Origin: Sabellastarte sp. h YS-2021
Lineage: Eukaryota > Annelida > Polychaeta > Sabellida > Sabellidae
Direction: 5' to 3'
NCBI GenBank assembly: GCA_964017235.1
Contig: OZ024931.1
Location: forward strand, 118,989,530 to 119,053,529
Length of the DNA stretch: 64,000 nt
The translations under genes were made by a program, and so were the position numbers. The notes below the pieces were generated by a model that was given only the letters and a program-made list of their open reading frames with translations, did not search any database and was not told the origin of the DNA. The stretch's first letter is position 1. Each line of letters begins with the position of its first letter. Positions 35,055-51,010 of the stretch are shown here, in pieces.

Positions 35055-35290
35055 GGGGTATCTATGAACAACTGTTGCCATGGCAAAACTTTCAAGATTT
35101 TTGGGTCTTACAGGTTTTGGGTGTTCCACAGCCTAAACCCATGCGTGGATTTTCAACAAATGTTCAGGATATCTTTACCCCAAGAGGATCTAGAGCTGAT
35201 TAGCTTTCGGAGATACCTGGCAACAGCTGTTGCCATGGCAATGCTTCAAATACTTTTCGCTCTTAAACTTCTTAATTGAAAAGGGGTTCT
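35055..35290 (+). repeat. Family F tandem units (right part)
   Basis: This continues the 32520-33220 array after the LINE, with one and a half units including GTTGCCATGGCAA at 35074 and 35229 and CAAGAGGATCTAGAGCTGAT near 35182. Confidence 0.75.
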
Positions 35291-36890
35291 ATTAATGTGA
35301 TGTTACTACAATTGTATTTTTATCTCCCTGCTTCATGTTCAAGTAGGGTCATCATACTAAAGAGGCCCTGTATCTATCTTATCATTGGTCCCAAATTTTC
35401 AAAATTTGAAAACAACTTCTAAGAAATCATGGCATGAATCTTTTGCAAGTGTCGGATTTGACCTTGGACCCATGTTTCAAGGTCAAGTGGAGTCATCATA
35501 CTAAACGGCCATAATTTATATGTATTGAAGTAACCATCATGCCAGTGGTCTTGTAAAATGTGTATCTAACTGTTGCTTCAAAATAGGTTTCCATCTAAAT
35601 GGACTGAGATCTTCCTGTTCTTAAAAGAAATCCTCACAGCATGAACGAATAAAACGTGTAAGTTTTCCCCCTTTTTGAACAATGTGAAAGTTGTTAAACC
35701 CATTCATACTATGGAGGTTTTACTGGGCAATTGAACAGCCTCGTATCTCCCGAGATTTGGTGTACCCATAAGGTATCACATGGGCCATCATATGCGCCTT
35801 AGAGTCTGTCAGATTATGGAGATTAAAAAATGCTACAAAAGTTCTTATTAGATTAGATAAATATCAAATATATCAACACTTGTGTAAATTTCACTATATG
35901 TAGGCATATTGTATGTCAAAATCATCGTGTTTCCATGTTGAGGACATAGAAAAAAGTTATTCGTCATTATTTAACTTAAAATTTATTCAAAATCATCATT
36001 TCTTTATGATGAGATTGTAAAAACTGGAAAAAAAACTGTTATTAAAACACTCGATTAGAAACAGGAATTTTGTAATAAAATATTAAATATGGGCCTCCGC
36101 AAGACTAGTACATACATTACTCTGGATGCCAACTCCACACGTGTGTACAGAGATTTTACATTGCCATGGCAACCGACGTTTATCTCTGTGACTGACAGTG
36201 GAAGAAAGGGATTCTGTTGTGATGCAATTAACACAGCTTGTGTTTGTCTGAAGCCTTATCTGTACTGCTGTAGAGCATTTAGAATGCATCAAACATGCGA
36301 GGTACTTTGGAAATACAAATGTATCATCAAAGCTTTCAACAGCTTAACAAGTTATTGCAAGGCAGCTTTGCTTTTTCACCATGGTGTTCTGTTGGTTACA
36401 ATATATATTTACGCCTCAGCATCGTTTACATATGAATATTTCAAATGCCCAAATGTTTGATATACATATGGCTTTTTATACAGCTATCACGACCAAATAA
36501 CTTTCAACCAGTTGTTTTGTTCATATGGCACGATATAACCATACCATGGTTTAATACTTATTTCCAAAAAAATTGTGCCTCGGCAATTCACATTTGTTCT
36601 GTGTGCAAAGATCATTCAATTTTAAGTAAAAACTGTTAAGTAATCAACCGAATGCAAATACAGAGTGCTTCCTTGTTTATATGCCTGTAATCTCTACTAG
36701 CCTCGAGTACCCATAACGCTGAGAGATATGAACAGTTGGCTTGTCTAAGTACTGTACAATAACATCAGCAGTGTATTTGTGGCAGCTTGCGAGGATTTCT
36801 AAAATGGGGTCTCCCAATAGAGATTTTAAATTTGTGTAAATATACGAAAGGTCTGAACAGCCAAATTTCGTTTTATTACTTTATTTTACT
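35291..36890. other. Unassigned, with a short TGACCT/AGGTCA repeat unit
   Basis: About 35340-35510 is one or two diverged units with TTTGACCTTGG...TTTCAAGGTCAAG, as in the 53.3-54.1 kb block. The remainder shows no gene. A 123-codon ORF at 36089-36460 has no recognisable domain. GCCATGGCAACC at about 36163-36174 forms an isolated X-box-like palindrome. Confidence 0.4.
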
Positions 36891-37890
36891 AAGTCGAATG
36901 CGCGACTGATTAAATTGTATGTGCAAGATACTAAGTCGTATGTTGTTAAGTTAATATAACTTGTACATGTGTAACTATAGATAGTACGCATGACATAATA
37001 GTAGATGTGTATACAATTTAGTAAGTTGCATGTATGAATAAGTTGCATGTACGATGTAAAATCCCTTATGTATGAGTGAATATCTCATACATATGTCATG
37101 GTAGAAAGTCCAATCTGGTAGAATTTGAAATTCTACCGATAGAAAGTCCATGAGATTTGGGTATTGCCCTGGGGTCCAAAATTTAATAAACTTGCTACAT
37201 ATTCTAATCCAAGAAATTTATGTATTGCTATGTGTGTCAAATGCACATTTCTCTTGTCAGCTAAGTCGTCAGCACTATTCTGAATGTTTATTATTCCTTC
37301 TGTGATAATCTTACATATAGCTTTATCGTTCTTTTTAATCTTCCACCAGTAGTACCAAGATTATTAGATTTCGGACCTCAGAGCAATAACCAAATCTCCT
37401 AGATTGGACTTTCTACCATGTTTATTTTTGACAGAAAGTCCAATTGGACTCCAGTTGTACTTTCTACCAGTAGATTTTAAAATGCTATCAGATTGGACTT
37501 CTACCATGACATATATACGACATAGTATCTTGAAAATGAACTTACTGTTGGGTAAAATAAGAAGCATTAAGTCGTACATAACAGCTAGAAAGTTGCATGT
37601 TATCCAAAACAATCAGTGATACAAATATAATGCAATGCTAATCGCCCAGTCGTGCATCTAAAATGTGTTTTTTTCTGATGAGAGAAGTATTATTTATGGC
37701 TAGTATCTCGTGTATTCAAGTTGCTAAGTTGTATATATGACTTAATAAGTCGAATATATTGCTCAGAATGTTCTATATACCACAAATAAGTCGTGCATTT
37801 GACTTACTGTTAAGTAGTATATACAAACCTGTACATGTATATATATATATATTTTCAAATTTTATATTTGTATAACCTGCTAGTAAGTCT
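36890..37890. repeat. Scattered AAGTYGYA-type motif tract
   Basis: About a dozen copies of motifs such as AAGTCGTA, AAGTTGCA and AAGTCGAA lie between about 36893 and 37885 at irregular distances in AT-rich DNA. The 37091-37514 MITE interrupts the tract. It may be a very degraded satellite. Confidence 0.45.
37091..37514. mobile_element. 424-bp MITE with 30-31-bp terminal inverted repeats
   Basis: The left end (37091-37121, ATATGTCATGGTAGAAAGTC...) and the right end (37485-37514) are inverted copies differing by one 1-bp indel and one substitution. Further inverted copies of GGTAGAAAGTCCAA lie inside (near 37136, 37398, 37430, 37460). No ORF. TSD is ambiguous because the flanks are TA-rich, so the superfamily is unknown. 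Confidence 0.7.
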
Positions 37891-38099
37891 TACATTAGAC
37901 TTACCAAGGAAATATTCTTGAAAGTTACACTGAGTTGAATGTTTTTTGCATAACATACAACAGTATTGTTATTTAATTGAGTATCTTCACCCAGACAGGC
38001 TTTGCATTTGTTTTGACCAGACAAACGTCTGAAATTCAGCCAAACATTGAACAGTAAAAAAGTTTCACATTTGGAGGAATAAGTTGAATGATTGGGTAT

Positions 38100-39600
38100 C
38101 CTTTTTTTTTGGATTTGGGAGTTGTGAGAAAATAAAAACCACAATTAAGGTTTATTTCAAATATCCGAATTGACTTCATCAACCCATGTGTATAGAGGGG
38201 GTCTATGTGCAATTTTCAATATTATATTGAAAAATAATTAGTTTATTGTGTCTTTGCTGGAAGTTTAGTTAAATCATACATCTGTAAACATTTATAGATA
38301 GTTCTATGTAGTAAATAAATCGCTTGCACTTTGAAATATGCACGAAACTGCAACTATTAACCATTTATGGAACATTTGATGGGATAAAATCTGCTGATGT
38401 TACGTGTAATCATCAGTGCCGGAAATATGGGGCATGCGCAGAAACATCACTACCCAAAAGAATACATGTTTGCTATTAGTCCTCCAAATTAGGCCTTTGG
38501 GATGCTAGCAGTTAGCTATAGTGTAGATACAACACTACAAAGAGTAGCCAATCTCAGGAATATTCCCCGGGAAACCCCTTTGCTACTACAGCAGTCCCGC
38601 AGAAAATGTTCATTATCAGCAGACGTTATTGGCGGGAAATCCCAGTCTGACCACATGTAAGAAGTAAACAAAGCTAGCAAAACAAATGAGCAGAAACTTG
38701 CATTTTGGTACATATGAGTACAACAGCTAGCTGTCTACTGCTGCATATTACAAGAGCTCATAATTTGTGGCAGCTTAGAAGAATTTACCTAACTAATTAT
38801 GCTCCATAAATCCACAACAAAAGATACATAGCTTTTGGCTGTCTATACACAGTAAATTTAAAAGTAATTTTAATTGGAACGTTGGTTAAAATAACATGAA
38901 TTATAAGTTGTTTATTTAGTCAACTAAATCCTCTTTTGGAAGAAAGTTCACAACCGAATTTTGAGACCAAATGTTTTATAAGCTCAAACGTTTCTGTCAA
39001 TTCTACAGTGAAAATTCTAACACCAGCATGTAAAGCTTATATACAGTTACCAAGGCGTACTAGTTGTAGTCATTAGATTTTGATTTATAATACTTTTGTA
39101 TTATTACATTTGTAAGACGCTGGCGTTTGTACACGGTGCATTTAGACACACCCAAGGTCCTAGGTTTGATTCTATAGGGCATGGCCACAAGTGGGAAAGT
39201 TAGTTGTTGTATACATAGTAGTTTTTTCAGTGGCAGAAGCTCAACAAATTCTTATACATGTCCTGCTTTCACCCTGAACTACCCTTATAGTGATACGACA
39301 CGCCTTTCCACAGGCGTTAATATGTATAGTTTAAACACAACTGTTTAACATTTGCATTATGAATATTTTTATTATGTTATTTTTTTATTGTTTTTTACTT
39401 AGCCAGCCGAGGAGATGTCTTTCAGACTAGAAACGTCTCGCTTACAGTGCACGACAATTACATGTGTGCATTATGGTGCAGACAGCTTGGAAAAGCCAGG
39501 CTAAACATGTACAGACCTCAATGAAAGTAACATCAAACTAAAATCAGTCACAAAAATTAAGAAGCTTCATTGATCCAGGTAATGTCATTTATCAGTTAAT
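38100..39600. other. Unassigned, with a possible SINE head
   Basis: No gene. About 39118-39225 has GGTTTGATTCTATAGGGC followed by CAAGTGGGAAAGTTAGTTGTTG, resembling the B-box and start of body of the SINEs elsewhere in the window. Confidence 0.35.
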
Positions 39601-39861
39601 AATGGTTATCAAATTTCATTCAAATTCACTTAACATATTTCGCAAAGCCAGACAGGCATTGAGAGAAATATATAACCTAGTGACTCTTGACATGTTTAGT
39701 GGAGCACTTTTGGGGTGTTATACCTTTAATAATGGTGTTGCGTGGATGATAAACAAAATTCTTAAAATTGTGTTATATTTCTCATTATTATATGTGCATA
39801 ATTCCGTTTATGTCAGTTTTAGCAGGATTACTTCATTTTGTGACAACGTTTTTTTTCTGTC

Positions 39862-40204
39862 AACAAACAGCTTCTTCTGGAGAGCTTGCCTTCCTGCTTT
39901 TAAATTCTGAATGCGTACCATATGATAATGATAACTAATATGTTACATGAATAATCATATTTAAATTTTGTCTTGGTCATTATTTAAACATATTAAAGTT
40001 GCTGCAATATCCTGAAACTTTAACACACAAGTCCAACGTACTTCATTTGAATTTCCAATGTAAAGTTACTGCTTCTGTAGCCTTCCTTAAGGCCCATATG
40101 TGTATAATATGTTCAGAATAGGTGCAGAAGTATTTGGCAGTCATATGGTACGCATTCAGAATTTAAAAGCAAGAAGGCAAGCTCTCCAGAAGAAGCTGTT
40201 TGTT
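39862..40204. repeat. Long near-perfect inverted repeat (64-bp arms, 215-bp spacer)
   Basis: 39862-39925 and 40141-40204 are reverse complements with one mismatch in 64 bp. The spacer (39926-40140) is AT-rich and not coding. It could be a foldback or MITE-type element, or a local inverted duplication. No clear target duplication is seen at the outer edges. Confidence 0.85.
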
Positions 40205-40299
40205 TCTTTAAAAGTCAGTACATGTATGAGTACATTATAGAAACTGGAACTCCATTATCTGAACTGAAAACGTTCCCGAACTGCAAAGGAACTTGAGCC

Positions 40300-40520
40300 T
40301 TCAGCAAGGCTACTGCTTCTGAGATTTTCTGAGGTCTGCAGTCCAAACCCTGGACCCTATGGTGAAAAGTTGGTAGTTGTTTACCGATGGTCGGCATTTT
40401 ACAGTACAGAACCTTGACCAACTGTATGTACTGGTTTCCTCTACCAATTAAACTAATCGTGGTGATATGACATATACAGTGTTAAATGACATTAAAAAAC
40501 CCAAATAAATAAATAAATGA
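40300..40520 (+). mobile_element. tRNA-related SINE, plus strand
   Basis: It contains a B-box-like CAGTCCAAACCCTGG, the body GTTGGTAGTTGTTTACCGA and TTTACAGTACAGAACC, the core TATGTACTGGTTTCCTC and a tail of AAATAAATAAATAAATG. It is the same family as at 5310, 51803 and 52537. The A-box region is eroded. Confidence 0.75.
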
Positions 40521-41345
40521 GGTTAAACAAATAAAATTTGTTTAAATGGCAGGTAATAGACATTCAATATGGAAGTCCACGCTTATAAATCTATATACTT
40601 TCTATGTCCACCAATTACCAGGAAAACCTATGGTTATTTTTAAGTAGCTAATATACAGAAAAGGTTGTGTTTCAATGTTTGATGTTAAACATTCGTGGGA
40701 ATGAATTAAATTTTGGCCTGAGAAAACCTGGATGTGGTATTTCAGGCATTTTATACATACATAAAAAGTTTATAAACATGTTGTCATAGTTGTGGTGTAT
40801 TTTGTCAAACCACATATGTCAATTAAGCAGGTAAAGATACACTTCTGAACTAACATATATATACATGTATCTTACAAATTGCAGCTTTGGGGAGTCAAAA
40901 AAGTTTTACAAGTTTCTGATATTAAGGTTTACAATATATCATTCATGTTCCCGGTAATCATGACAGAATGAAAACTCAGAAAACAAGAACTTTAATATAA
41001 CTTAATCTTCTGCAAAAAAAATAGCATTCAATGTAATTTATTCCTCACAAAGTATACAGGAAACATTTCTGAAAGTGCCCCCAAATGTGTTGATATTTTT
41101 CTAGCCAAAGCCACGTGCTTCAGGAGCATCATTACAGATCCGGAAAAACCCGAGTTCATTGACGTGATTGATGCAAAATATTATACATGTGCAAATCAAG
41201 ACCTATCCGGACAAAGTGCGTGTGATAAATTCAACAAAATATTTATCAAATTGTTTCATACTTTTCCGGGTACAAAGTCCGTTGAAATCCGGCTGTTATC
41301 TTTTCAAATTGGAATCCCGAAGAATGACGTATCCAGATCTATCCG

Positions 41346-41438
41346 CCGTATATGGCCATACCACTGCCTTATATGGAAGGCGCACCTGCAAATATGCGTC
41401 CGAATGTAAATTTCAACCTCGGTGGATTGGTTATAAAA
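41346..41438 (+). promoter_or_regulatory. Actin core promoter: CArG boxes and TATA box
   Basis: CCTTATATGG at 41367-41376 is a perfect CC(A/T)6GG serum-response-factor site. CCGTATATGG at 41346-41355 differs at one position. TATAAAA lies at 41432-41438, about 110 bp before the ATG at 41546, so transcription probably starts near 41460-41470 and the 5' UTR has no intron. No ATG occurs between the TATA box and the start codon. CArG control is known for many animal muscle actins; SRF use here is inference. Confidence 0.75.
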
Positions 41439-41536
41439 GCCAGCTCGACCCAGAGACTTCCCGTCAGTTCTTCTGAGAGTGCAGTGTGCTGGACTTGTGT
41501 GTGTTTCTTTTGCTGGATTTTCCACCTCACTTTTAA

Positions 41537-45604
<4,068 letters not shown>

Positions 45605-46405
45605 ACAGTGGGGTGTTTTTCTGGCCGTTTTGCGTGTGGGTGAATTCTCGTGCGCAATTCTGCAGATGGCGCGCTTTATGTTGTACTGTCTCTTGTGTTT
45701 AAATTTTTTATGTGAAAAACCAAAACAATTTTGTGTCATCACATGTCTTTCAACCTTATTTACACCATAACTACATGCACACACTCACAATGTCCGTATG
45801 TTTTCTGTTACTATGCCATTGTGAGTGGGAACTCTCATTGGTTATTCATTTCGCAAAACTATAGGAGATTGTAAACATATCTAAAACTGTAACTATGAAA
45901 CCAAAATATTTGTGTGACAGTAAAAAAACCTCATGTACACCTGACCTTTGTAACAAGGCATTGTATCGTTCAGTATTTGTATGGCTGAGGAGAGGAATGG
46001 AAGAATTTCATAGTAAAAGAAAAAGATAAAAGTCTGATTCAAGCTTGTACATGTATTTTTTATTGTCAATTTACAATGAAAGAAACCTAATCCAAACTTT
46101 TTATTTTCGTGATCTATGTTACAAATTGGCTTTAGGTAAAATGCTAAGAACTTTTAGCTGTAGGTATTACAGATGCAAATGCATTGATCATGTTTAACAA
46201 CACCAGATGTGTGTGATATTTCGCATATAATAGCTTAGCAGATGAACTGGAATGTAAACTGAAAGAAAAGAGAGCTTTCAAAGTTTCTAGAAGAGAATTT
46301 TGTATGTGTTAAAACTAGTCTTGTCAACGGACATACTCGGTCAATTTTGTAATGTCTTCTGTCTTTTTATGTTTTTATAATAAAGGAAAATCTAGAAGCT
46401 GTTGA
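45605..46405 (+). other. Actin 3' UTR with poly(A) signal
   Basis: AT-rich non-coding sequence follows the TAA at 45602-45604. AATAAA at 46379-46384 is the best polyadenylation signal, predicting a UTR of about 800 bp, usual for actin mRNAs. Confidence 0.7.
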
Positions 46406-46699
46406 AATCCGTTGTTTTAATTGTGAAAACCTACTAGGTCAAAGGACCAGAAAAATGCTTCCACTGAACTACTAACTCTAGATAATAGGATTTTATTTTA
46501 CTGCAGCTTTTACAACACCTAAGAAATTGACACAAAATTCTCCATATTTACCCACACTTGAATATATACAAGACAAATACTCTAAGCAAAGGCCAACTTG
46601 TTATCAGGACCACTTTCCTCCCGCCACAATGGTTTCCGTCTTTAATTACCGCTTGCTAGAACTTGCTTGCGAAACGTTTTCTAATGTAAGAAATTTTCA

Positions 46700-46880
46700 G
46701 TAGCCTCTGACTTTGACCTGGATTGATGATCTTTTGTTCTTAAAAGCTGATCTGGTGTTGGTCAGCTTTTTACACTACAGAACCGTTACCAAGTATATGT
46801 ACTGGTTTCCTCCACCCTTTTAACTACCAGTCACTTGGTGTGATGTAAAACACCAAATAAACTTGATTGATGGCCATTGT
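46700..46880 (+). mobile_element. tRNA-related SINE fragment
   Basis: Body and 3' part only: GTTGGTCAGCTTTTTACACTACAGAACC, the core ATGTACTGGTTTCCTCCACC, and the ending ACACCAAATAAACTTGATTG. The head is lost or strongly diverged. Confidence 0.65.
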
Positions 46881-47369
46881 TTTTTAACATACAATGGGTT
46901 TTGAGTTGTCCCTGCCTGCTAAGCTTCAACTCTGGTGCATTGAAAAAGCAGTCTATTCTATAATCCAAAAAGCACTGATGGCATAGGATGAATCTTTGGT
47001 GTATATATTTGTATACATAGATTGCTATGGTTGCTACAGCTTCCTTATAAACTATTTTGAATTTTGCAGAATTTTAAACCCTTTCCAGAGATGAAGGAGC
47101 ATTTAAAATCAGCCATTCCTCAGTCAATTGTGATGCTAAAGGAAACATATACACGGCAAGTGCCAGATATTAAATACACATATCAAAGCTGTAACACTGC
47201 TTTGCATATAAAGTTTTAGAGAAGATTTCCCAGTCGGGAAGATGAAATGCAATACATCAGTGGTCAGTTGGGTTTGTTATGTCTCGAGTGAAATTTAATG
47301 AGATTTTTGTCCCAGGATGAAAGAAAGCTTTTCCCATTTAACTGGCAACCTGGTAGGAGTCTGTGTTGT

Positions 47370-47490
47370 ACTCCATAGCTGAACCATACACCATCCTTGT
47401 ATGGCCTTATCCTTCACCTCGGATCATGGGTTCAAATCTTGTACTGATCTCAAGTTGGTGAGCTGATAAAGGATGTCAATGGAGCAGTGA
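47370..47490 (+). mobile_element. SINE head fragment
   Basis: It contains a B-box-like ATGGGTTCAAATCTTG and the following CTCAAGTTGGTGAGCTG, matching the fragment at 44690-44795. No tail. Confidence 0.45.
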
Positions 47491-48119
47491 TTTCCAATAC
47501 CAAATATTAATCAGACTGGTATACATTGTTTAATCGACTAAAACAGACCACTGTGATATTAACTATACAACACATTCAAACCGATGTTAAAAGTAGCATA
47601 AATTCAAATTTCTGCCTGGATACAAAAGCTGAAGGTCACAAAGGTCATACTAGTCAAATATCTTAGACCGGGAGTTTCATATGCCACATATGTTTGTATA
47701 GTTTAACCTATTTTGGAGGGTTAAGCCTTCTACAACTGCTATCAGTTTTCTTTCCCATTTAATATTTATTAGTTTGAAAATACACGTTAAGATTCCTGCA
47801 AACTTCTGTTCAAAATCCTGATGCACAATTTTCACAAACCCAACAATATTGCAGTTAAAAGCATCATGCCCAAAACCCATCTTGGCGAGGCTCAAGGGCA
47901 GATGACAATTTCTTGTAAATATTGTCAAAAGGAAATTTATTTCTGTTGTTCAAAAATAAATTTGTTTATAATTCCAAAGCATATATAAGTTGAGAAAAAA
48001 GGGTCAGCAACATTTGCAGAAACCTGACCATGTTCTAGTGGCTTTCCAAGACATTATCAAACTTGCTGCTGAAAAAAAAATGCCATAAACTGTATATTCC
48101 AAGGTTCACAGATGAAATC
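47491..48119. other. Unassigned intergenic sequence
   Basis: No gene, RNA or repeat recognised. Minus-strand ORFs are short and have no domain. Confidence 0.35.
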
Positions 48120-51010
48120 CACATAATTATATCCCTAGACGAAAGTCGTATAGTTCATATATTCTGCACCACTGCCGCCGCATATTTTGACTTGTGTGAG
48201 CGATAATTCAAAAAAGCTTTCATTGATTTCAGTCACACTTGTATTTAGCTCAGGAGAGGAACTCTATTTTAAGGTGACTTTTAACTCCCAAGTATAAAGA
48301 ATTTATGCCCACCTTAAGGTCAGAAATTTGGCTTTTGGTCATTTAATGCCCTCTAGGTCAAAACCTATGTGGCTCAATTTTTTTTCTGGGAACACATTAA
48401 TGCATTCCTGCATATGCTAAAAATCAGGACTTTATGTTGAGGTTAGAACTGTGTTTGATTCCCATAAAACCCAACTTAGACATTTTTTCGACATTTTTTC
48501 ACATCTTGCCTTGTTGCTTAAAAATGGTAAGTCTCAAACTGTAGTACATATCACTTTAATATACAAATTTTGCACAGAGACCCAATTTATGGACTTTTTG
48601 CCACTTTTTAGCCCTATAGATGTCAAACGAAATCTGGGCCGGTATTCACGAAGAGTCTTAGACTTAGCCAGGTCTTAAGCTTAAATGTGGTCTTAAAGTT
48701 GAGACTTTTGTCCGGTACGCATCCACATCCTCTTGAACAACTTTCCAAAAGTACATGGCCCAGAGGCATGCGGTTACATTTAAAACATACCTTGTCTGTT
48801 GAGGATGATAAATTGTTCAAGGCATACAGATCGGTCTGTTCATCTGTTCCCCATAGCTGTTAGAAGAGAGGTACCCTCACCCAAAGTGTGAACATTTCAA
48901 CAATTTATTACAGTTTTTCTCCTTGACTATGGAAGGGATTTATCTCTTAACTTGGATATATGTACTAGGCTGCAAATAGATTCCCTTGCGTGAGTATCAG
49001 GCCCGGATCTTTTTTAATTATTTTTAATGAATTTTTAAAATAATTTTTTAATGCATTAAAATTCATGAAATCATGCACTAAATCACTTATAACTTAAAAA
49101 GTATTGCATTTAGAGTATTTTGTTAAAGTATGTTATTCAGCTACTTTATCCATAGCTACAACATGGTGAGTAACTTGGGAACCTTTCCCAATAGCTAAGT
49201 GAGTATTAGCTACTTCCTGACTTTTCAGTAGCTTCCATAATGAGTAAAAGCGCTTATAAATTACAAGCTATTGAATTTACAGAATTGTTTAAATATCTTA
49301 TTCGCCTACTTTTGGGTGAGCTATAACAGTAAAATTATAGACCTGTAGCTCATTGCATAGCTGAGCAATAACTACTTTCAGGTTCTCACGGTTGAGTAAA
49401 TCGGTTGTAACTTGAAAACTATTACATTTAGTGTTTTTAAAATTTGTTATTCATCTACTTTAGGGTCAGCTATAGCATAATGAATCTGCAGAACTGTGGC
49501 TCATTGCCTAGCCGAGCAGTAGGTATTTTCAGGTTTTTACTGTTGAGTAAATCACTTGTAACTTGAAAACTATATCATTTATAGAATTTTCTTTAAATAT
49601 GTTATGCACCTACTTTTAGGCAGCTATAAGATAGTTACATTTGCAGACCTATAGCCCATTGCATAACTGGGCAACTTGTGTGTCCTTTTATGCTTTCACT
49701 TCTACTTTTTAACTCAAAAGTAGTCACACAGTCAGCTGATGCATAACCCATTCACAGGCACTGATTGCTTGCTTGGTTTTAAGTTCGCTCCTGTGACCCT
49801 AACATAATCGTTTCAGTAGAATTTCTCTTCACCAATAACATTTACCTCTTCACATTGGCCCTTTAGCTCTTTATATAAAATTTCTAAGCTGTAGGGACGC
49901 TTTGTTTTTTGTGTACAAAAACCTTTTGTCTAGTTCACATTTGTGTTGGGATGAAATGGGTTCATCTGGAAAGCACAAAAAGTTTTAAAACTGTTGCACT
50001 AATAGTTTGCAAACTTTGCACTAATACATTAAAAGTTGATCTGTTTATTGTTAATATCGTTCACTTGTAAATCCCAAAACTTTATCTTGCCAAAACTTCA
50101 TCTTGTACTTCATTGGGATAAGCATAGGGTTGGATAGTAGAAGTTGAAATGGGCCTGCACTTACATCGATATCTTACAACGTTAGAGTTCTATTGTAACA
50201 GATATATCAGATTGAGTTTGGTGATGTGACAGGGCAGAAACAGATGCAAGATGTATCAACCGTAAAAGGACAAATAACATGGTTTTGAAGATAAACAGCA
50301 TTTTAATAATTGAGTTATAAGCACTTTTAAGTTTGGCTATCCTCGTTTGACCTTGAGGGGGGTGCAAGGTCAAATCTGACCACATCAGAAGATTCCTAGC
50401 CCATTTACCTATAGGTTGGTTTCAAATTGCAAACCTCTAAGACCAATAATAATAGAGTTATAAGCACTTTGAAGTTTGCCTATCCTTGTTTGGCATCAAA
50501 GGAGGGGCCTAATGTCAAATCTGACCACATCAGAAGATTCCAAGCCCACGATTTCCTGTAAGTTGGCTTCACATACCAAGCCTCTAGGACCAATAATAAG
50601 GGCGATATAAGCACTTTTCATGACTGACAAAGAAACACCCATGGCGGCCATCCTGTTTTACAAAATGAGGCCAAAAATATTCCCAGTCAAGATTTTGTCA
50701 TGAGGAACATATCCTGCAAATTTGAGATCTCTACCTATACTACCCTTTGCTCTAGAGGGCCAACAAAACTCCTTGCTGGAAGTAAAAAAAACGTCTGTGG
50801 TGCCCATCTTGTTTTTCAAAATGAGGCCAAAAATATTCCCAGGCAAGATTTTATGGTTATGAATATATCCTGCAAATTTGAGAAGGCTAGATTTAAAATA
50901 TTTTTCGTTAGTGCGGTAACAGTGAAATCTCACAATGTGGCGGAGGCGGTGGTGGCGTAATGAAACAAAATCCATAGTATCCACCGGATACTATCCAGTG
51001 GATACAATGA
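48120..51010 (+). repeat. Family E composite element, second copy
   Basis: It begins ATCCCTAGACGAAAGTCG with a CCACTGCCGCCGC stretch, as at 11128. It passes through the GACTTTTTGCCAC repeat (near 48590) and about five forward 135-bp units (49050-49690), then a stretch with no repeats (49690-50280). The 115-bp units here lie in reverse orientation (50290-50640), with two units around GAGGCCAAAAATATTCCCAG (50670, 50825). It ends near GTGGCGGAGGCGGTGGTGGCG (50937) and a GTATCCACCGGATAC-type palindrome. The first and last parts point in opposite directions, so the block has been rearranged or is two nested elements. Confidence 0.6.

Noticed and set aside
36089-36460. 123-codon Cys-rich ORF upstream of actin
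   Set aside because: No domain, no signal peptide, AT-rich composition of its surroundings, and no promoter or splice context. Probably chance.
39602-39910. 102-codon ORF
   Set aside because: It runs into the left arm of the long inverted repeat and has no recognisable feature.
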